Assembly (NCBI RefSeq): GCF_035046485.1
Contig: NC_085137.1
Span: 41,595,155-41,659,154, forward strand
Reading direction: 5' to 3'
Length of the DNA stretch: 64,000 nt
Source of the DNA: Aedes albopictus
Taxonomy: Eukaryota > Arthropoda > Insecta > Diptera > Culicidae
Program-made: the position numbers and the translations under genes
Part shown: in pieces, positions 45,826 to 56,818 of the stretch
How the letters are laid out: every line of letters starts with the position of its first letter
Position numbering within the stretch: the stretch's first letter is position 1
Notes under the pieces: generated by a model
What the model was told of the DNA's origin: nothing
The model's input: the letters and a program-made list of their open reading frames with translations, nothing else
Database searches by the model: none

Positions 45826-46536
45826 AGGATTGAAGGGTTGTTTGTTTTGTTTCTTATTTTTGTATTTTTTGTTAGAAGTGAGCACGCACGAAAACAAAAA
45901 AGAACGGAACTTTTTTCACAGACGTTGGATCACTTTGCGGTCTTCGACAAAGTTGTTTGGCATATAGTGACCTACAATAATACCAAAGGGTTTGATTATT
46001 GAACGCTTACAGCGCCACCTAGCGACAAAATTCGAAATCTTAAAATTTCTGCATACATTTGGTCAAGTTTTCCCATACAAACTTCAAGCGTTTTGAGCGC
46101 CCCCTTAGGCTCAACCGATTTTGCTCAAATTTTGAACGTAGCTTCTGGGAGTCCAAAACAACTGATTGAGGAGGTAAGACTTGGCATTTTTCGAAATTTT
46201 TGTTTTTCATATAAGTGTGGGCCACCTTAATGAACATCAATCTCAAAGTTTAAACGCATGATCTTGAAATTTTGGACACCTCTTAAAAATTTGAAATTGC
46301 GGAAAAAATGGATTTTTTTTTTGATTTTTTAAAATATTTTAGCGCAAATATATTCTTTCCCAGATTGCTCATAATAGGGTATGTGTACCATCAGTAATCT
46401 CACGCTCCCATATTCATCCTATTCCAAATCAGGCGAATACGGCACCTATTGATTCCGTTCTTTTTTGTTTTCGTGCGTGCTCACTTCTAACAAAAAATAC
46501 AAAAATAAGAAACAAAACAAACAACCCTTCAATCCT
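45826..46536. mobile_element. 711-bp inverted-repeat element
   Basis: Arms of about 80 bp (aggattgaagggttgtttgt... and inverse) close a 550-bp centre. The centre shares the phrase cactttgcggtcttcgacaa with the MITE at 14338-15039. The duplication is not resolved. Confidence 0.7.
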
Positions 46537-46979
46537 TTGTTTTTCGTAGGATGAAAATGGGAGCCACATGCTTAATAAGGGATCCAATACCCTATAGGTA
46601 AAAAAAAATATTTTCAAGAAAAAATTCGACTCCATTTTAGCGCAATTCTTAACCTTTGCTGTACTAACATACTTTTTGGCACATCATTTTTACCTTCAAT
46701 TTGCTCTAACTTAGTCAAATCTTAACCGATTTTAATTCTCTTGGCTCGGTTGGATCGGGATTTTTCCCTAGTTTTGACGGTCCAAAGATGGATTGGATTG
46801 GCCAAGTGGTTCCGGAGATATTCCGGATTCCGTTGGGGTAATAGATTATCTTGGAAGAAGAGAACTCTAGAATTTGTCATCAGCTTGATGGTTTTCGCAT
46901 TATTTCCAGGTTATTTATTCTACAAAAACTCGGTAAAATGTTTCGACAATATCTGGAAGCATTCATGAACTCTCTGGGA

Positions 46980-47560
46980 ACCACCTGGCCACGTTACAGA
47001 TTCCACGCCCCCAGGGAAGTGGCCAATTACCGACCTGAGCCAAACCCTAACGTGCGACCTATCAAACTTCATGAATTTTCAGTGTCAGCTCTTTGGTGAC
47101 CATTACAAGGAAGACCTTTCTTTGTGGAACATTTTGGCCATGTTCCGAACTAGAGGCCATGCCCCCGGGGAAGTGGCCACTTACCGACATGAAACAAACC
47201 CGTGCATGCGACCTATCAAAGTTCTTGAATTTTCAGTGCCAGCTCTTTGGTGACCATTACAAAGTTGACCTTTTTTGGTGGAACCATTTGGCCATGTTTC
47301 CGACTAGAGGCCATGCCCCCAGGGAAGTGGCTACTAACTTCATGAATTTTCAGTGCCAGCTCGTTGGTGATCGTTACAAGGATGACTTTTTTTTCGGAAC
47401 CACTTGACCATGTTCCGGACTAGGGGACATGCCTTCAGGGAAGTGGCCACTCACCTACATGAAACAAACCCTAGTATGCGACCTAACAAACTTCTAGAAT
47501 TTTCAGCGCCAGCTTGTCGGTGACTATTTCAAGTACAACTTTTCTATGTGAAACCACTTG
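46980..47560 (+). repeat. 154-bp tandem repeat, left arm
   Basis: Units carry the words ggccatgttccg, agtggccacttacc, cgacctatcaaa and attttcagtgccagctc. About 3.5 units; one is shortened near 47330. Confidence 0.85.
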
Positions 47561-48110
47561 GCCATGTTCCTGAAGTTCCTTTAGGAATTCTTTCGGATGT
47601 TCCTTCAGAAATTCCACTGGGGTTCGTTCCCGAAATCCTCTGAATTTTCTTTTCAAAAATTTCACTGGAGGCCTCTTCAGTAATTCCTTTGGATGCTGCT
47701 CCTGGAATTTCTCTGGAAGTTCTTTTAGTAATTCTTCTGGAAGTTCCTTCAAGAATTACTGAAGAACTTCCAGAGGAATTCCTAAAGAGACTTCTAGTGA
47801 AATTCCTGAAGGAACTTCCAGAGAAATCTTGAGGAATTCCTAAAGAAATTTTATGATCAATTCCTGAAGGGGTTTTCAGTGAAATACAAGAAGGAACATC
47901 CGTAGAAACTTCCTGAAGAATTCCTGAAGGAACTTTCAAAGAAAAGAAAATAAAATCTAGAAGAACTCCCGAAGAAACTCCCTGAAGAGTTTATGAAGGA
48001 ATTCTCAGAGGAATTCCCGAAGAAAACTCCAGAGGAATTCCCGAAGGAAATTCAAGTGGAAATTCAAGAAGAATTCCCGAAGAAATATCCAGATAAATTC
48101 CCAAAGATAA
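47560..48110 (+). repeat. transition from degenerate TTCC words to the 24-bp array, left arm
   Basis: Diverged ggaattcctgaagga words of variable spacing. Mirrored at 51930-52560. Confidence 0.8.
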
Positions 48111-50000
48111 CTCAAGCGGAATTCTCGTAGACAATTCCATAGGGATTCCCGAAGGAAATTCCAGAGGAATTCCTGTAGGAAATTCCAGTGGAATTCCTGT
48201 AGGAAATTCCAGAGGAATTTCTGTAGGAAATTCCAGAGGAATTCCTGAAGGAAATTCCAGAGGAATTCCTGAAGGAAATTCCAGAGGAATTCCTGAAGGA
48301 AATTCCAGAGGAATTCCTGAAGGAAATTCCAGAGGAATTCCTGTATGAAATTCCAGAGGAATTCCTGTATGACATTCCAGAGGAATTCCTGTAGGAAATT
48401 CCAGAGGAATTCCTGTAGGAAATTCCAGAGGAATTTCCGAAGGAAATTCCAGAGGAATTCCCGAAGGAAATTCCAGAGGAATTCCCGAAGGAAATTCCAG
48501 AGGAATTCCCGAAGGAAATTCCAGAGGAATTCCCGAAGGAAATTCCAGAGGAATTCCCGAAGGAAATTCCAGAGGAATTCCCGAAGGAAATTCCAGAGGA
48601 ATTCCCGAAGGAAATTCCAGAGGAATTCCCGAAGGAAATTCCAGAGGAATTCCCGAAGGAAATTCCAGAGGAATTCCCGAAGGAAATTCCAGAGGAATTC
48701 CCGAAGGAAATTCCAGAGGAATTCCCGAAGGAAATTCCAGAGGAATTCCCGAAGGAAATTCCAGAGGAATTCCCGAAGGAAATTTCAGAGGAATTCCCGA
48801 AGGAAATTCCAGAGGAATTCCCGAAGGAAATTCCAGAGGAATTCCCGAAGGAAATTCCAGAGGAATTCCCGTAGGAAATTCCAGAGGAATTCCCGAAGGA
48901 AATTCCAGAGGAATTCCCGAAGGAAATTCCAGAGGAATTCCCGAAGGAAATTCCAGAGGAATTCCCGAAGGAAATTCCAGAGGAATTCCCGAAGGAAATT
49001 CCAGAGGAATTCCCGAAGGAAATTCCGGAGGAATTCCCGAAGGAAATTCCAGAGGAATTCCCGAAGGAAATTCCAGAGGAATTCCCGAAGGAAATTCCAG
49101 AGGAATTCCCGAAGGAAATTCCAGAGGAATTCCCGAAGGAAATTCCAGAGGAATTCCCGAAGGAAATTCCAGAGGAATTCCCGAAGGAAATTCCAGAGGA
49201 ATTCCCGAAGGAAATTCCAGAGGAATTCCCGAAGGAAATTCCAGAGGAATTCCCGAAGGAAATTCCAGAGGAATTCCCGAAGGAAATTCCAGAGGAATTC
49301 CCGAAGGAAATTCCAGAGGAATTCCCAAAGGAAATTCCAGAGAAATTCCCGTAGGAAATTCCAGAGGAATTCCCGTAGGAAATTCCAGAGGAATTCCCGT
49401 AGGAAATTCCAGAGGAATTCCCGTAGGAAATTCCAGAGGAATTCCCGTAGGAAATTCCAGAGGAATTCCCGTAGGAAATTCCAGAGGAATTCCCGTAGGA
49501 AATTCCAGAGGAATTCCCGTAGGAAATTCCAGAGGAATTCCCGTAGGAAATTCCAGAGGAATTCCCGTAGGAAATTCCAGAGGAATTCCCGTAGGAAATT
49601 CCAGAGGAATTCCCGTAGGAAATTCCAGAGGAATTCCCGTTGGAAATTCCAGAGGAATTCCCGTTGGAAATTCCAGAGGAATTCCCGAAGGAAATTCCAG
49701 AGGAATTCCCGAAGGAAATTCCAGAGGAATTCCCGAAGGAAATTCCAGAGGAATTCCCGAAGGAATTTCCAGAGGAATTCCCGAAGGAAATTCCAGAGGA
49801 ATTCCCGAAGGAAATTCCAGAGGAATTCCCGAAGGAAATTCCAGAGGAATTCCCGAAGGAAATTCCAGAGGAATTCCCGAAGGAAATTCCAGAAGAATTC
49901 CTGTATGAAATTCCAGAGGAATTCCTGTACGAAATTCTAGAGGAATTCCTGTAGGAAATTCCAGAGAAATTCCTGTAGGAAATTCCATAGGAATTCCTGT
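48110..50000 (+). repeat. 24-bp minisatellite array, left (about 80 units)
   Basis: The unit is GAAATTCCAGAGGAATTCCC plus GAAG (variants with GTAG, CTGAAG or CTGTAG). Central units are identical; edge units drift. Variant blocks are clustered: GAAG at 48430-49320, GTAG at 49350-49640, GAAG again to 49890. The 24-bp period is a multiple of three with no stop, so open frames run in several phases. Confidence 0.97.
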
Positions 50001-50530
50001 ATGAAATTTCCTACGGGGAATCCTGTAGGAAATTCCTCTGGAATTCCCGAAGACAATTAAAGAGGAATTCCCGTAGGAAATTCCAGAGGAATTCCTACGG
50101 GAATTGCTTTGGAATTTCTTACGGGAATTCCAGAGGATTTTCCGTCGGGGATTCCTCTGGAATTTCCTACGAGAATTCCTCTGGAATTTCCTACAGGAAT
50201 TTCTCTGGAATTTCCTTCGGGAACTCCTATGGAATTTTCTACGAGAATTCCTCTTAAGGTTATCTTAGGGAATTCTTTTGGAATTTCCTTCGAGAATTCT
50301 TCTTGAATTTCCACTTGAATTTCCTTCGGGAATTCCTCTGGAGTTTTCTTCTCGAAGAAAATCCAGAGCAATTCCCGTAGGAAATTCCAGAGGAATTCCT
50401 ACGGGAATTGCTTTGGAATTTCTTACGGGAATTCCCGAGGAATTTCCGTCGGGGATTCCCCTGGAATTTCTTACGAGAATTCCTCTGGAATTTCCTACAG
50501 GAATTCCTCTGGAATTTCCTACGGGAATTC
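50000..50530. repeat. rearranged centre of the giant inverted repeat
   Basis: Orientation of the 24-bp words flips more than once. A segment of about 120 bp at 50055-50175 is repeated at 50360-50475, and 50280-50350 copies a piece also found at 51960-52020. Confidence 0.75.
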
Positions 50531-51930
50531 CTCTGGAAATTCCAGAGGAATTCTTCTGGAATTTCCTACGGGAATTCTTCTGGAATTTCCTTCGGGAATT
50601 CCTCTGGAATTTCCTTCGGGAATTCCTCTGGAATTTCCTTCGGGAATTCCTCTGGAATTTCCTTCGGGAATTCCTCTGGAATTTCCTACGGGAATTCCTC
50701 TGGAATTTCCTACGGGAATTCCTCTGGAATTTCCTACGGGAATTCCTCTGGAATTTCCTACGGGAATTCCTCTGGAATTTCCTACGGGAATTCCTCTGGA
50801 ATTTCCTACGGGAATTCCTCTGGAATTTCCTACGGGAATTCCTCTGGAATTTCCTACGGGAATTCCTCTGGAATTTCCTACGGGAATTCCTCTGGAATTT
50901 CCTACGGGAATTCCTCTGGAATTTCCTACGGGAATTCCTCTGGAATTTCCTACGGGAATTCCTCTGGAATTTCCTACGGGAATTCCTCTGGAATTTCCTA
51001 CGGGAATTCCTCTGGAATTTCCTACGGGAATTCCTCTGGAATTTCCTACGGGAATTCCTCTGGAATTTCCTACGGGAATTCCTCTGGAATTTCCTACGGG
51101 AATTCCTCTGGAATTTCCTACGGGAATTCCTCTGGAATTTCCTACGGGAATTCCTCTGGAATTTCCTACGGGAATTCCTCTGGAATTTCCTACGGGAATT
51201 CCTCTGGAATTTCCTACGGGAATTCCTCTGGAATTTCCTACGGGAATTCCTCTGGAATTTCCTACGGGAATTCCTCTGGAATTTCCTACGGGAATTCCTC
51301 TGGAATTTCCTACGGGAATTCCTCTGGAATTTCCTACGGGAATTCCTCTGGAATTTCCTACGGGAATTCCTCTGGAATTTCCTACGGGAATTCCTCTGGA
51401 ATTTCTTACGGGAATTCCTCTGGAATTTCCTACGGGAATTCCTCTGGAATTTCCTACGGGAATTCCTCTGGAATTTCCTACGGGAATTCCTCTGGAATTT
51501 CCTACGGGAATTCCTCTGGAATTTCCTACGGGAATTCCTCTGGAATTTCCTTCGGGAATTCCTCTGGAATTTCCTTCGGGAATTCCTCTGGAATTTCCTT
51601 CGGGAATTCCTCTGGAATTTCCTTCGGGAATTCCTCTGGAATTTCCTTCGGGAATTCCTCTGGAATTTCTGTCGAGAATTCCTCTGTACTTTCCTACGAT
51701 AATTCCTCTGTAATTTCCTACGAGAATTCCTTTGAAATTTCCTACGGGAATTCCTCTGGAATTTCCTACAGAAATTCCTCTGGAATTTCCTACAGAAATT
51801 CCTCTGGAATTTCCTACGGGAATTCCTCTGGAATTTCCGACGGGAATTCCTCTGGAATTTTCTACGGGAATTCTTCTGGAATTTTCTACGGGAATTCCTC
51901 TGGAATTTTCTCCGATAATTCCTCTTGAGT
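50530..51930 (-). repeat. 24-bp minisatellite array, right (about 58 units, inverted)
   Basis: The reverse complement of the left unit, mainly the variant GGAATTTCCTACGGGAATTC plus CTCT. Units from 50680 to 51540 are almost identical (one tac/ttac variant at about 51405); CTTCG variants lie at both edges. Confidence 0.97.
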
Positions 51931-52559
51931 TATCTTTGGGAATTTATCTGGATATTTCTTCGGGAATTCTTCTTGAATTTCCACTTGAATTTCCTTCGGG
52001 AATTCCTCTGGAGTTTTCTTCGGGAATTCCTCTGAGAATTCCTTCATAAACTCTTCAGGGAGTTTCTGCGGGAGTTCTTCTAGATTTTATTTTCTTTTCT
52101 TTGAAAGTTCCTTCAGGAATTCTTCAGGAAGTTTCTACGGATGTTCCTTCTTGTATTTCACTGAAAACCCCTTCAGGAATTGATCATAAAATTTCTTTAG
52201 GAATTCCTCAAGATTTCTCTGGAAGTTCCTTCAGGAATTTCACTAGAAGTCTCTTTAGGAATTCCTCTGGAAGTTCTTCAGTAATTCTTGAAGGAACTTC
52301 CAGAAGAATTACTAAAAGAACTTCCAGAGAAATTCCAGGAGCAGCATCCAAAGGAATTACTGAAGAGGCCTCCAGTGAAATTTTTGAAAAGAAAATTCAG
52401 AGGATTTCGAGAACGAACCCCAGTGGAATTTCTGAAGGAACATCCGAAAGAATTCCTAAAGGAACTTCAGGAACATGGCCAAGTGGTTTCACATAGAAAA
52501 GTTGTACTTGAAATAGTCACCGACAAGCTGGCGCTGAAAATTCTAGAAGTTTGTTAGGT

Positions 52560-53400
52560 CGCATACTAGGGTTTGTTTCATGTAGGTGAGTGGCCACTTC
52601 CCTGAAGGCATGTCCTCTAGTCCGGAACATGGTCAAGTGGTTCCGAAAAAAAAGTCATACTTGTAACGATCACCAACGAGCTGGCACTGAAAATTCATGA
52701 AGTTAGTAGCCACTTCCCTGGGGGCATGGCCTCTAGTCGGAAACATGGCCAAATGGTTCCACCAAAAAAGGTCAACTTTGTAATGGTCACCAAAGAGCTG
52801 GCACTGAAAATTCAAGAACTTTGATAGGTCGCATGCACGGGTTTGTTTCATGTCGGTAAGTGGCCACTTCCCCGGGGGCATGGCCTCTAGTTCGGAACAT
52901 GGCCAAAATGTTCCACAAAGAAAGGTCATCCTTGTAATGGTCACCAAAGAGCTGGCACTGAAAATTCAAGAACTTTGATAGGTCGCATGCACGGGTTTGT
53001 TTCATGTCGGTAAGTGGCCACTTCCCCGGGGGCATGGCCTCTAGTTCGGAACATGGCCAAAATGTTCCACAAAGAAAGGTCTTCCTTGTAATGGTCACCA
53101 AAGAGCTGGCACTGAAAATTCATGAAGTTTGATAGGTCGCACGTTAGGGTTTGGCTCAGGTCGGTAATTGGCCACTTCCCCGGGGGCGTGGCCTTCAGTC
53201 CGGAACATGGCCAAGTGGTTCCACAAAGAAGGGTCGTCCTTGTAATGATCACCAACGAGCTGGCACTGAAAATTCATGAAGTTTGATAGGTCGTACGTTA
53301 GGGTTTGGCTCAGGTCGGTAATTGGCCACTTCCCTGGGGGCGTGGAATCTGTAACGTGGCCAGGTGGTTCCCAGAGAGTTCATGAATGCTTCCAGATATT
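52560..53400 (-). repeat. 154-bp tandem repeat, right arm
   Basis: Same unit as 46980-47560, inverted, about 5.5 units. Two central units are nearly identical, so copy number grew after the inversion. Confidence 0.88.
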
Positions 53401-53639
53401 GTCGAAACATTTTACCGAGTTTTTGTAGAATAAATAGCCTAGAAATAATGCGAAAACCATCAAGCTGATGACAAATTCTAGAGTTCTCTTCTTCCAAGAT
53501 AATCTATTACCCCAACGGAATCCGGAATATCTCCGGAACCACTTGGCCAATCCAATCCATCTTTGGACCGTCAAATTTAGGGAAAAATCCAGATCCAACC
53601 GAGCCAAGAGAATTAAAATCGGTTAAGATTTGACTAAGT

Positions 53640-54190
53640 GACCCAATTTTTTGATGCTCATTCAAAGCACGATTACGCAAATAAAAAATACATCAAATTG
53701 ATAATTCAATTTTTTTAATTGAAAATGTTTTTAAACTTAACGACGAGGTAGCTTTAGTAGAGAACGGAATTGTATAACCTTTGAAGATATTTAAAACAGA
53801 CTGTCAAAGTTCGACAAAAAAAATAGTGTTTTTTTAGGATAGGCCATTTTTTAAATGTTGAGGGTTTTACGATCATAAATATTTTTTTTTAGTTGGTGTT
53901 CGGTGATATGTTATGTGTACATAACAGCTAACAATAATTAATATTTTTTGGATTTTTCGCCGTACAAGTTTTATTCGCTACAGGTTATTGAAACGCTGAA
54001 AAATCTTTAAAAAACAACAATTCGTCCAAAACTTTAATTTTTGAGATGTATTCATTCTACAATATTTTCAATAAGGCTAAACATTTTTCAATTTTTTTCA
54101 GGCTGTTCTAAACTTGACTATATTGTGAAGATTTGATAGAAGAACCGAAATGATAATACCAAACATGCTTCGAGATAGAACATCCTGAAT
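53640..54190. other. AT-rich DNA right of the giant inverted repeat
   Basis: Not homologous to the left flank except for the 27-bp outer repeat at 54194. No gene. Confidence 0.4.
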
Positions 54191-54193
54191 GTT

Positions 54194-54220
54194 TATAGTT
54201 AATTTTCGATACACTCCTTA
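54194..54220. repeat. outer inverted repeat, right
   Basis: Inverse of 45765-45791 with one change. Confidence 0.7.
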
Positions 54221-54251
54221 TAAATTGGTTCAAGTGTATCATACTCAAATG

Positions 54252-54900
54252 GTCATGTAATATCCGGAACCATTCCGGAGATATTCCGAATTGTACTGGG
54301 ATCAGGGGGATGGAGAGGTGTTCTGTTTCGCCAAATGGCTAAAAGTGATTATTTGGTGTGTTATTGTGTTTGAGAGGCCCCCGCGGAACCTGTTTCAGGT
54401 GTTTCGGAGCGACCATATCAGTTGCTACATACTTCAGTCAATTTTTTCTGCCCCATTCTCTTGAAATCATGAAGTTTGATACGTCGCACGGTATGTTTTT
54501 ATTTGCAAACCAGAAATGTCCCCGATGTCACCCCCGTGGAACCTATACTAGATGTTCCGGGATGGCCATATTAGTTGATACAGACTTCAGGGTATCGTTT
54601 CGAACTCAGTCATTCGAAATCATGAAGTTTGATATGTCGCACGACATGTTTTGAAAGAAAACCAGAAGTGTCCCCAATGAGGCCCCCGCGGAACCTGTCA
54701 CGGTGATCCGGATGGGTCAACTTATTCAAATCTGATTATCGCAGTTGCGTTTCACTGTTCGCAACAAAAAATCCGCTGAAAATCGATGGTTAAAACACAA
54801 TAACCCACGAAATAATCATTTTTAGCCATTTCGGCACCCTCCCTGACCCCAGTACAATCACGAATATCTCCGGAATGGTTCCGGATATTGCATGGCCACT
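54252..54900. mobile_element. small inverted-repeat element related to the giant repeat's outer ends
   Basis: Arms of about 110 bp: tccggaaccattccggagat... at left and the inverse at right, including a shared aatggctaaaa/tttttagccatt word. Inside are two units of about 160 bp with words aatcatgaagtttgatatgt, cccccgcggaacctgt. These match the 154-bp units and ends (ggttccggagatattccg at 46808 and inverse at 53530) of the giant repeat. Confidence 0.75.
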
Positions 54901-54924
54901 TGGGTGTAGCAAACTTGCATCAAT

Positions 54925-56736
54925 TTATGATCGATTGAAAGTGACTTCATAAAAAATAGTTAAAAATTGACGAATTGCCAGCATTTTCAAAATGGGATTT
55001 TTGGGGTTGGGTTTGTTGGTGTCGAAAATTCGTAAATATTCCCTTACGTAATAAATTAACAGTTCCTTAACAGCGTTTGCTGAATTCAGCTCCTCGATTT
55101 GAGTTCGACAAGCGATAACTATCTTCGACCTTGAGTTTGCCGAAGCAAGTGCTTTAATAGCAGCCTGCCTATATGAACCGAAGTATATTACTTTGCCCAT
55201 TACGTGCTGCTGAAGTGTTGATTGCACTCCGCACATAAGAACAAAGATTTCGGCCTGAAAAACGGTGCAGTGTCTACCAAGTGAGTAAGACTGATGCAGC
55301 CTTAGCTCACGAGAATAAACACCAGCACCTGCTCGACCTTCGAGAAGGCAGCCATCAGTGTAACATACGATGCCGTCTGAAATACTTCTTTCCAGATATC
55401 CAGATGTCCACTCCTCCCGGGAAGGGAATTTCGTGGAAAATTACAAGCAATTGTAAGATCACTTGGAGCAAGGACAATTTTGTCCCTATTCACCAAAAGT
55501 GGAAACAACGAGGTGTGTGTTGATGTGCGGTTCACAGGAGATTCCTCTAGTAGACCGAGTACCCGTAGACGGTAAGAGCAAGAAAGTGCTTCTTGTATTG
55601 AGATGTATGTGTTGTGGAGCAACGTCAAAGAGAACTTCGAGCGGTGCCGTGGGAGTTGAAGAGAACGCTCCAGACATCGCCATTAGGCACATCCTTTAGT
55701 GATGGCCTAACTTTGTTTGGATCGTTCTCATTTCGCCCTTTTGCCACCACACAAAACATCCATATGCCAATATTGGTCGAACAACAGTTGTGTAAATCCA
55801 TTTGATATACTTGGATTTTAGACCCCAAATTGTACCAAAGGTTCGCCGGCATTTCCCGAAGGCCATACAAGCTTTCTTGATTCTGAACTCAACATGAGGT
55901 GCCCAGGAAAGCTTGGAATCAAGAATAACTCCAACGTACTTTACCTGTTCAGTCACATCGATTTCAGAATCAAAGAGACGCAAAGGTCGAACGCCATTAC
56001 GGTTTCGCCTTTCCGTAAAAAAAAACAATAGATATTTTACTCGGATTAACCGAAAGGCCATATTGGCGACACCAACCCTCTACTACCCGAAGAGCGTTTT
56101 GCATCAGGTCGAAAAGGGTGCTGATGCACATACCGACTAACAATGTTAGGTAGTCGTCGGCAAAACCATAAGTAGGAAAACCGCTATTATTGAGTTGCCT
56201 CAATAGCGTATCTGCTACGAGATTCCACAAAAGCGGTGGTAAGACTCCCCCTTGAGGGCATCCACAAGCACTCAATTTCCTAATCTCTGCTAGACGCAAT
56301 GTCGAGAAGAGATATCGGTTTTTGAGCATTTGATGAATCCAATTGGAAATCATTGGAGATATACCATGACTCCGTGCGGCTTCCAATATGGCATCTAAAG
56401 GCACGTTGTCAAAGGCACCCTTGATTCGATATCTAAGAAAACACCCAAGCAGGATTGCTTTTGAGCGAATGCTTTCTCGATATCGTAAACAACTTTGTGT
56501 AAAAGAGTCACAGTGGACTTTCCAGATTGATAAGCATGTTGGTTCACATGAAGAGGCACATTGGCCAGATGAACATCACGGATGTGAGGATCCACAATGC
56601 GTTCTAAGCATTTCAGAAGAAAAGAGGTCAAACTGATAGGTCTGAAACTCTTTGATTCTTCATACGACGCACGACCCACTTTCGGAATAAACTTCACAGT
56701 AATATCCCGCCAAGATTTGGAAATATATGATGGCAC
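54925..56736 (-). pseudogene. I/LOA-type non-LTR retrotransposon remnant (RT and RNase H)
   Basis: Read on the minus strand from 56736: an N-terminal RT block (WRDITVKFIPKVG, SFRPISLTSFLLKCLERI), then CPQGGVLPPLLWNLVAD and the catalytic GFADDY near 56150, then the thumb region (KYVGVILDSKLSW, TVVRPILAYG), and an RNase H part at 54925-55240 (GKVIYFGSYRQAAIKALAS). Frames change at least three times, the endonuclease and ORF1 are missing, and the first Asp of some motifs is altered, so it is dead. Presence of RNase H separates it from the CR1 copy at 2-6.7 kb and points to the I/LOA/R1 group. Confidence 0.85.
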
Positions 56737-56818
56737 AAATGTCCCAAATGGAGGATAACGTGCCTCGGGAGCCGGCCTTCTGATACCGGTAGGAAACTGC
56801 CCTCTGCTGATTGTACTA

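Larger units (their letters stand above)
46709..53639. repeat. giant inverted repeat with minisatellite arms
   Basis: The left end acttagtcaaatcttaaccg (46709) has its inverse ending at 53639. Arms match almost base for base over the outer 270 bp, the 154-bp repeats and the 400-bp TTCC stretch (47480-47940 against 52100-52557, giving the same predicted peptides with one change). The inner parts are 24-bp arrays in opposite orientation, about 80 units left and 58 right. The centre near 50000-50530 is rearranged. The arms differ in repeat number: the right arm has more 154-bp units, the left more 24-bp units. Confidence 0.92.

Noticed and set aside
48110..50000. Regular short repeat unit resembling a CRISPR array
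   Set aside because: Units are directly adjacent with no unique spacers, and the genome is eukaryotic.
47991..51928. Open frames of 474 to 665 codons of octapeptide repeats across the 24-bp arrays
   Set aside because: The unit length is a multiple of three without stops, so several frames on both strands are open automatically. There is no non-repeat domain and no splice or start context.
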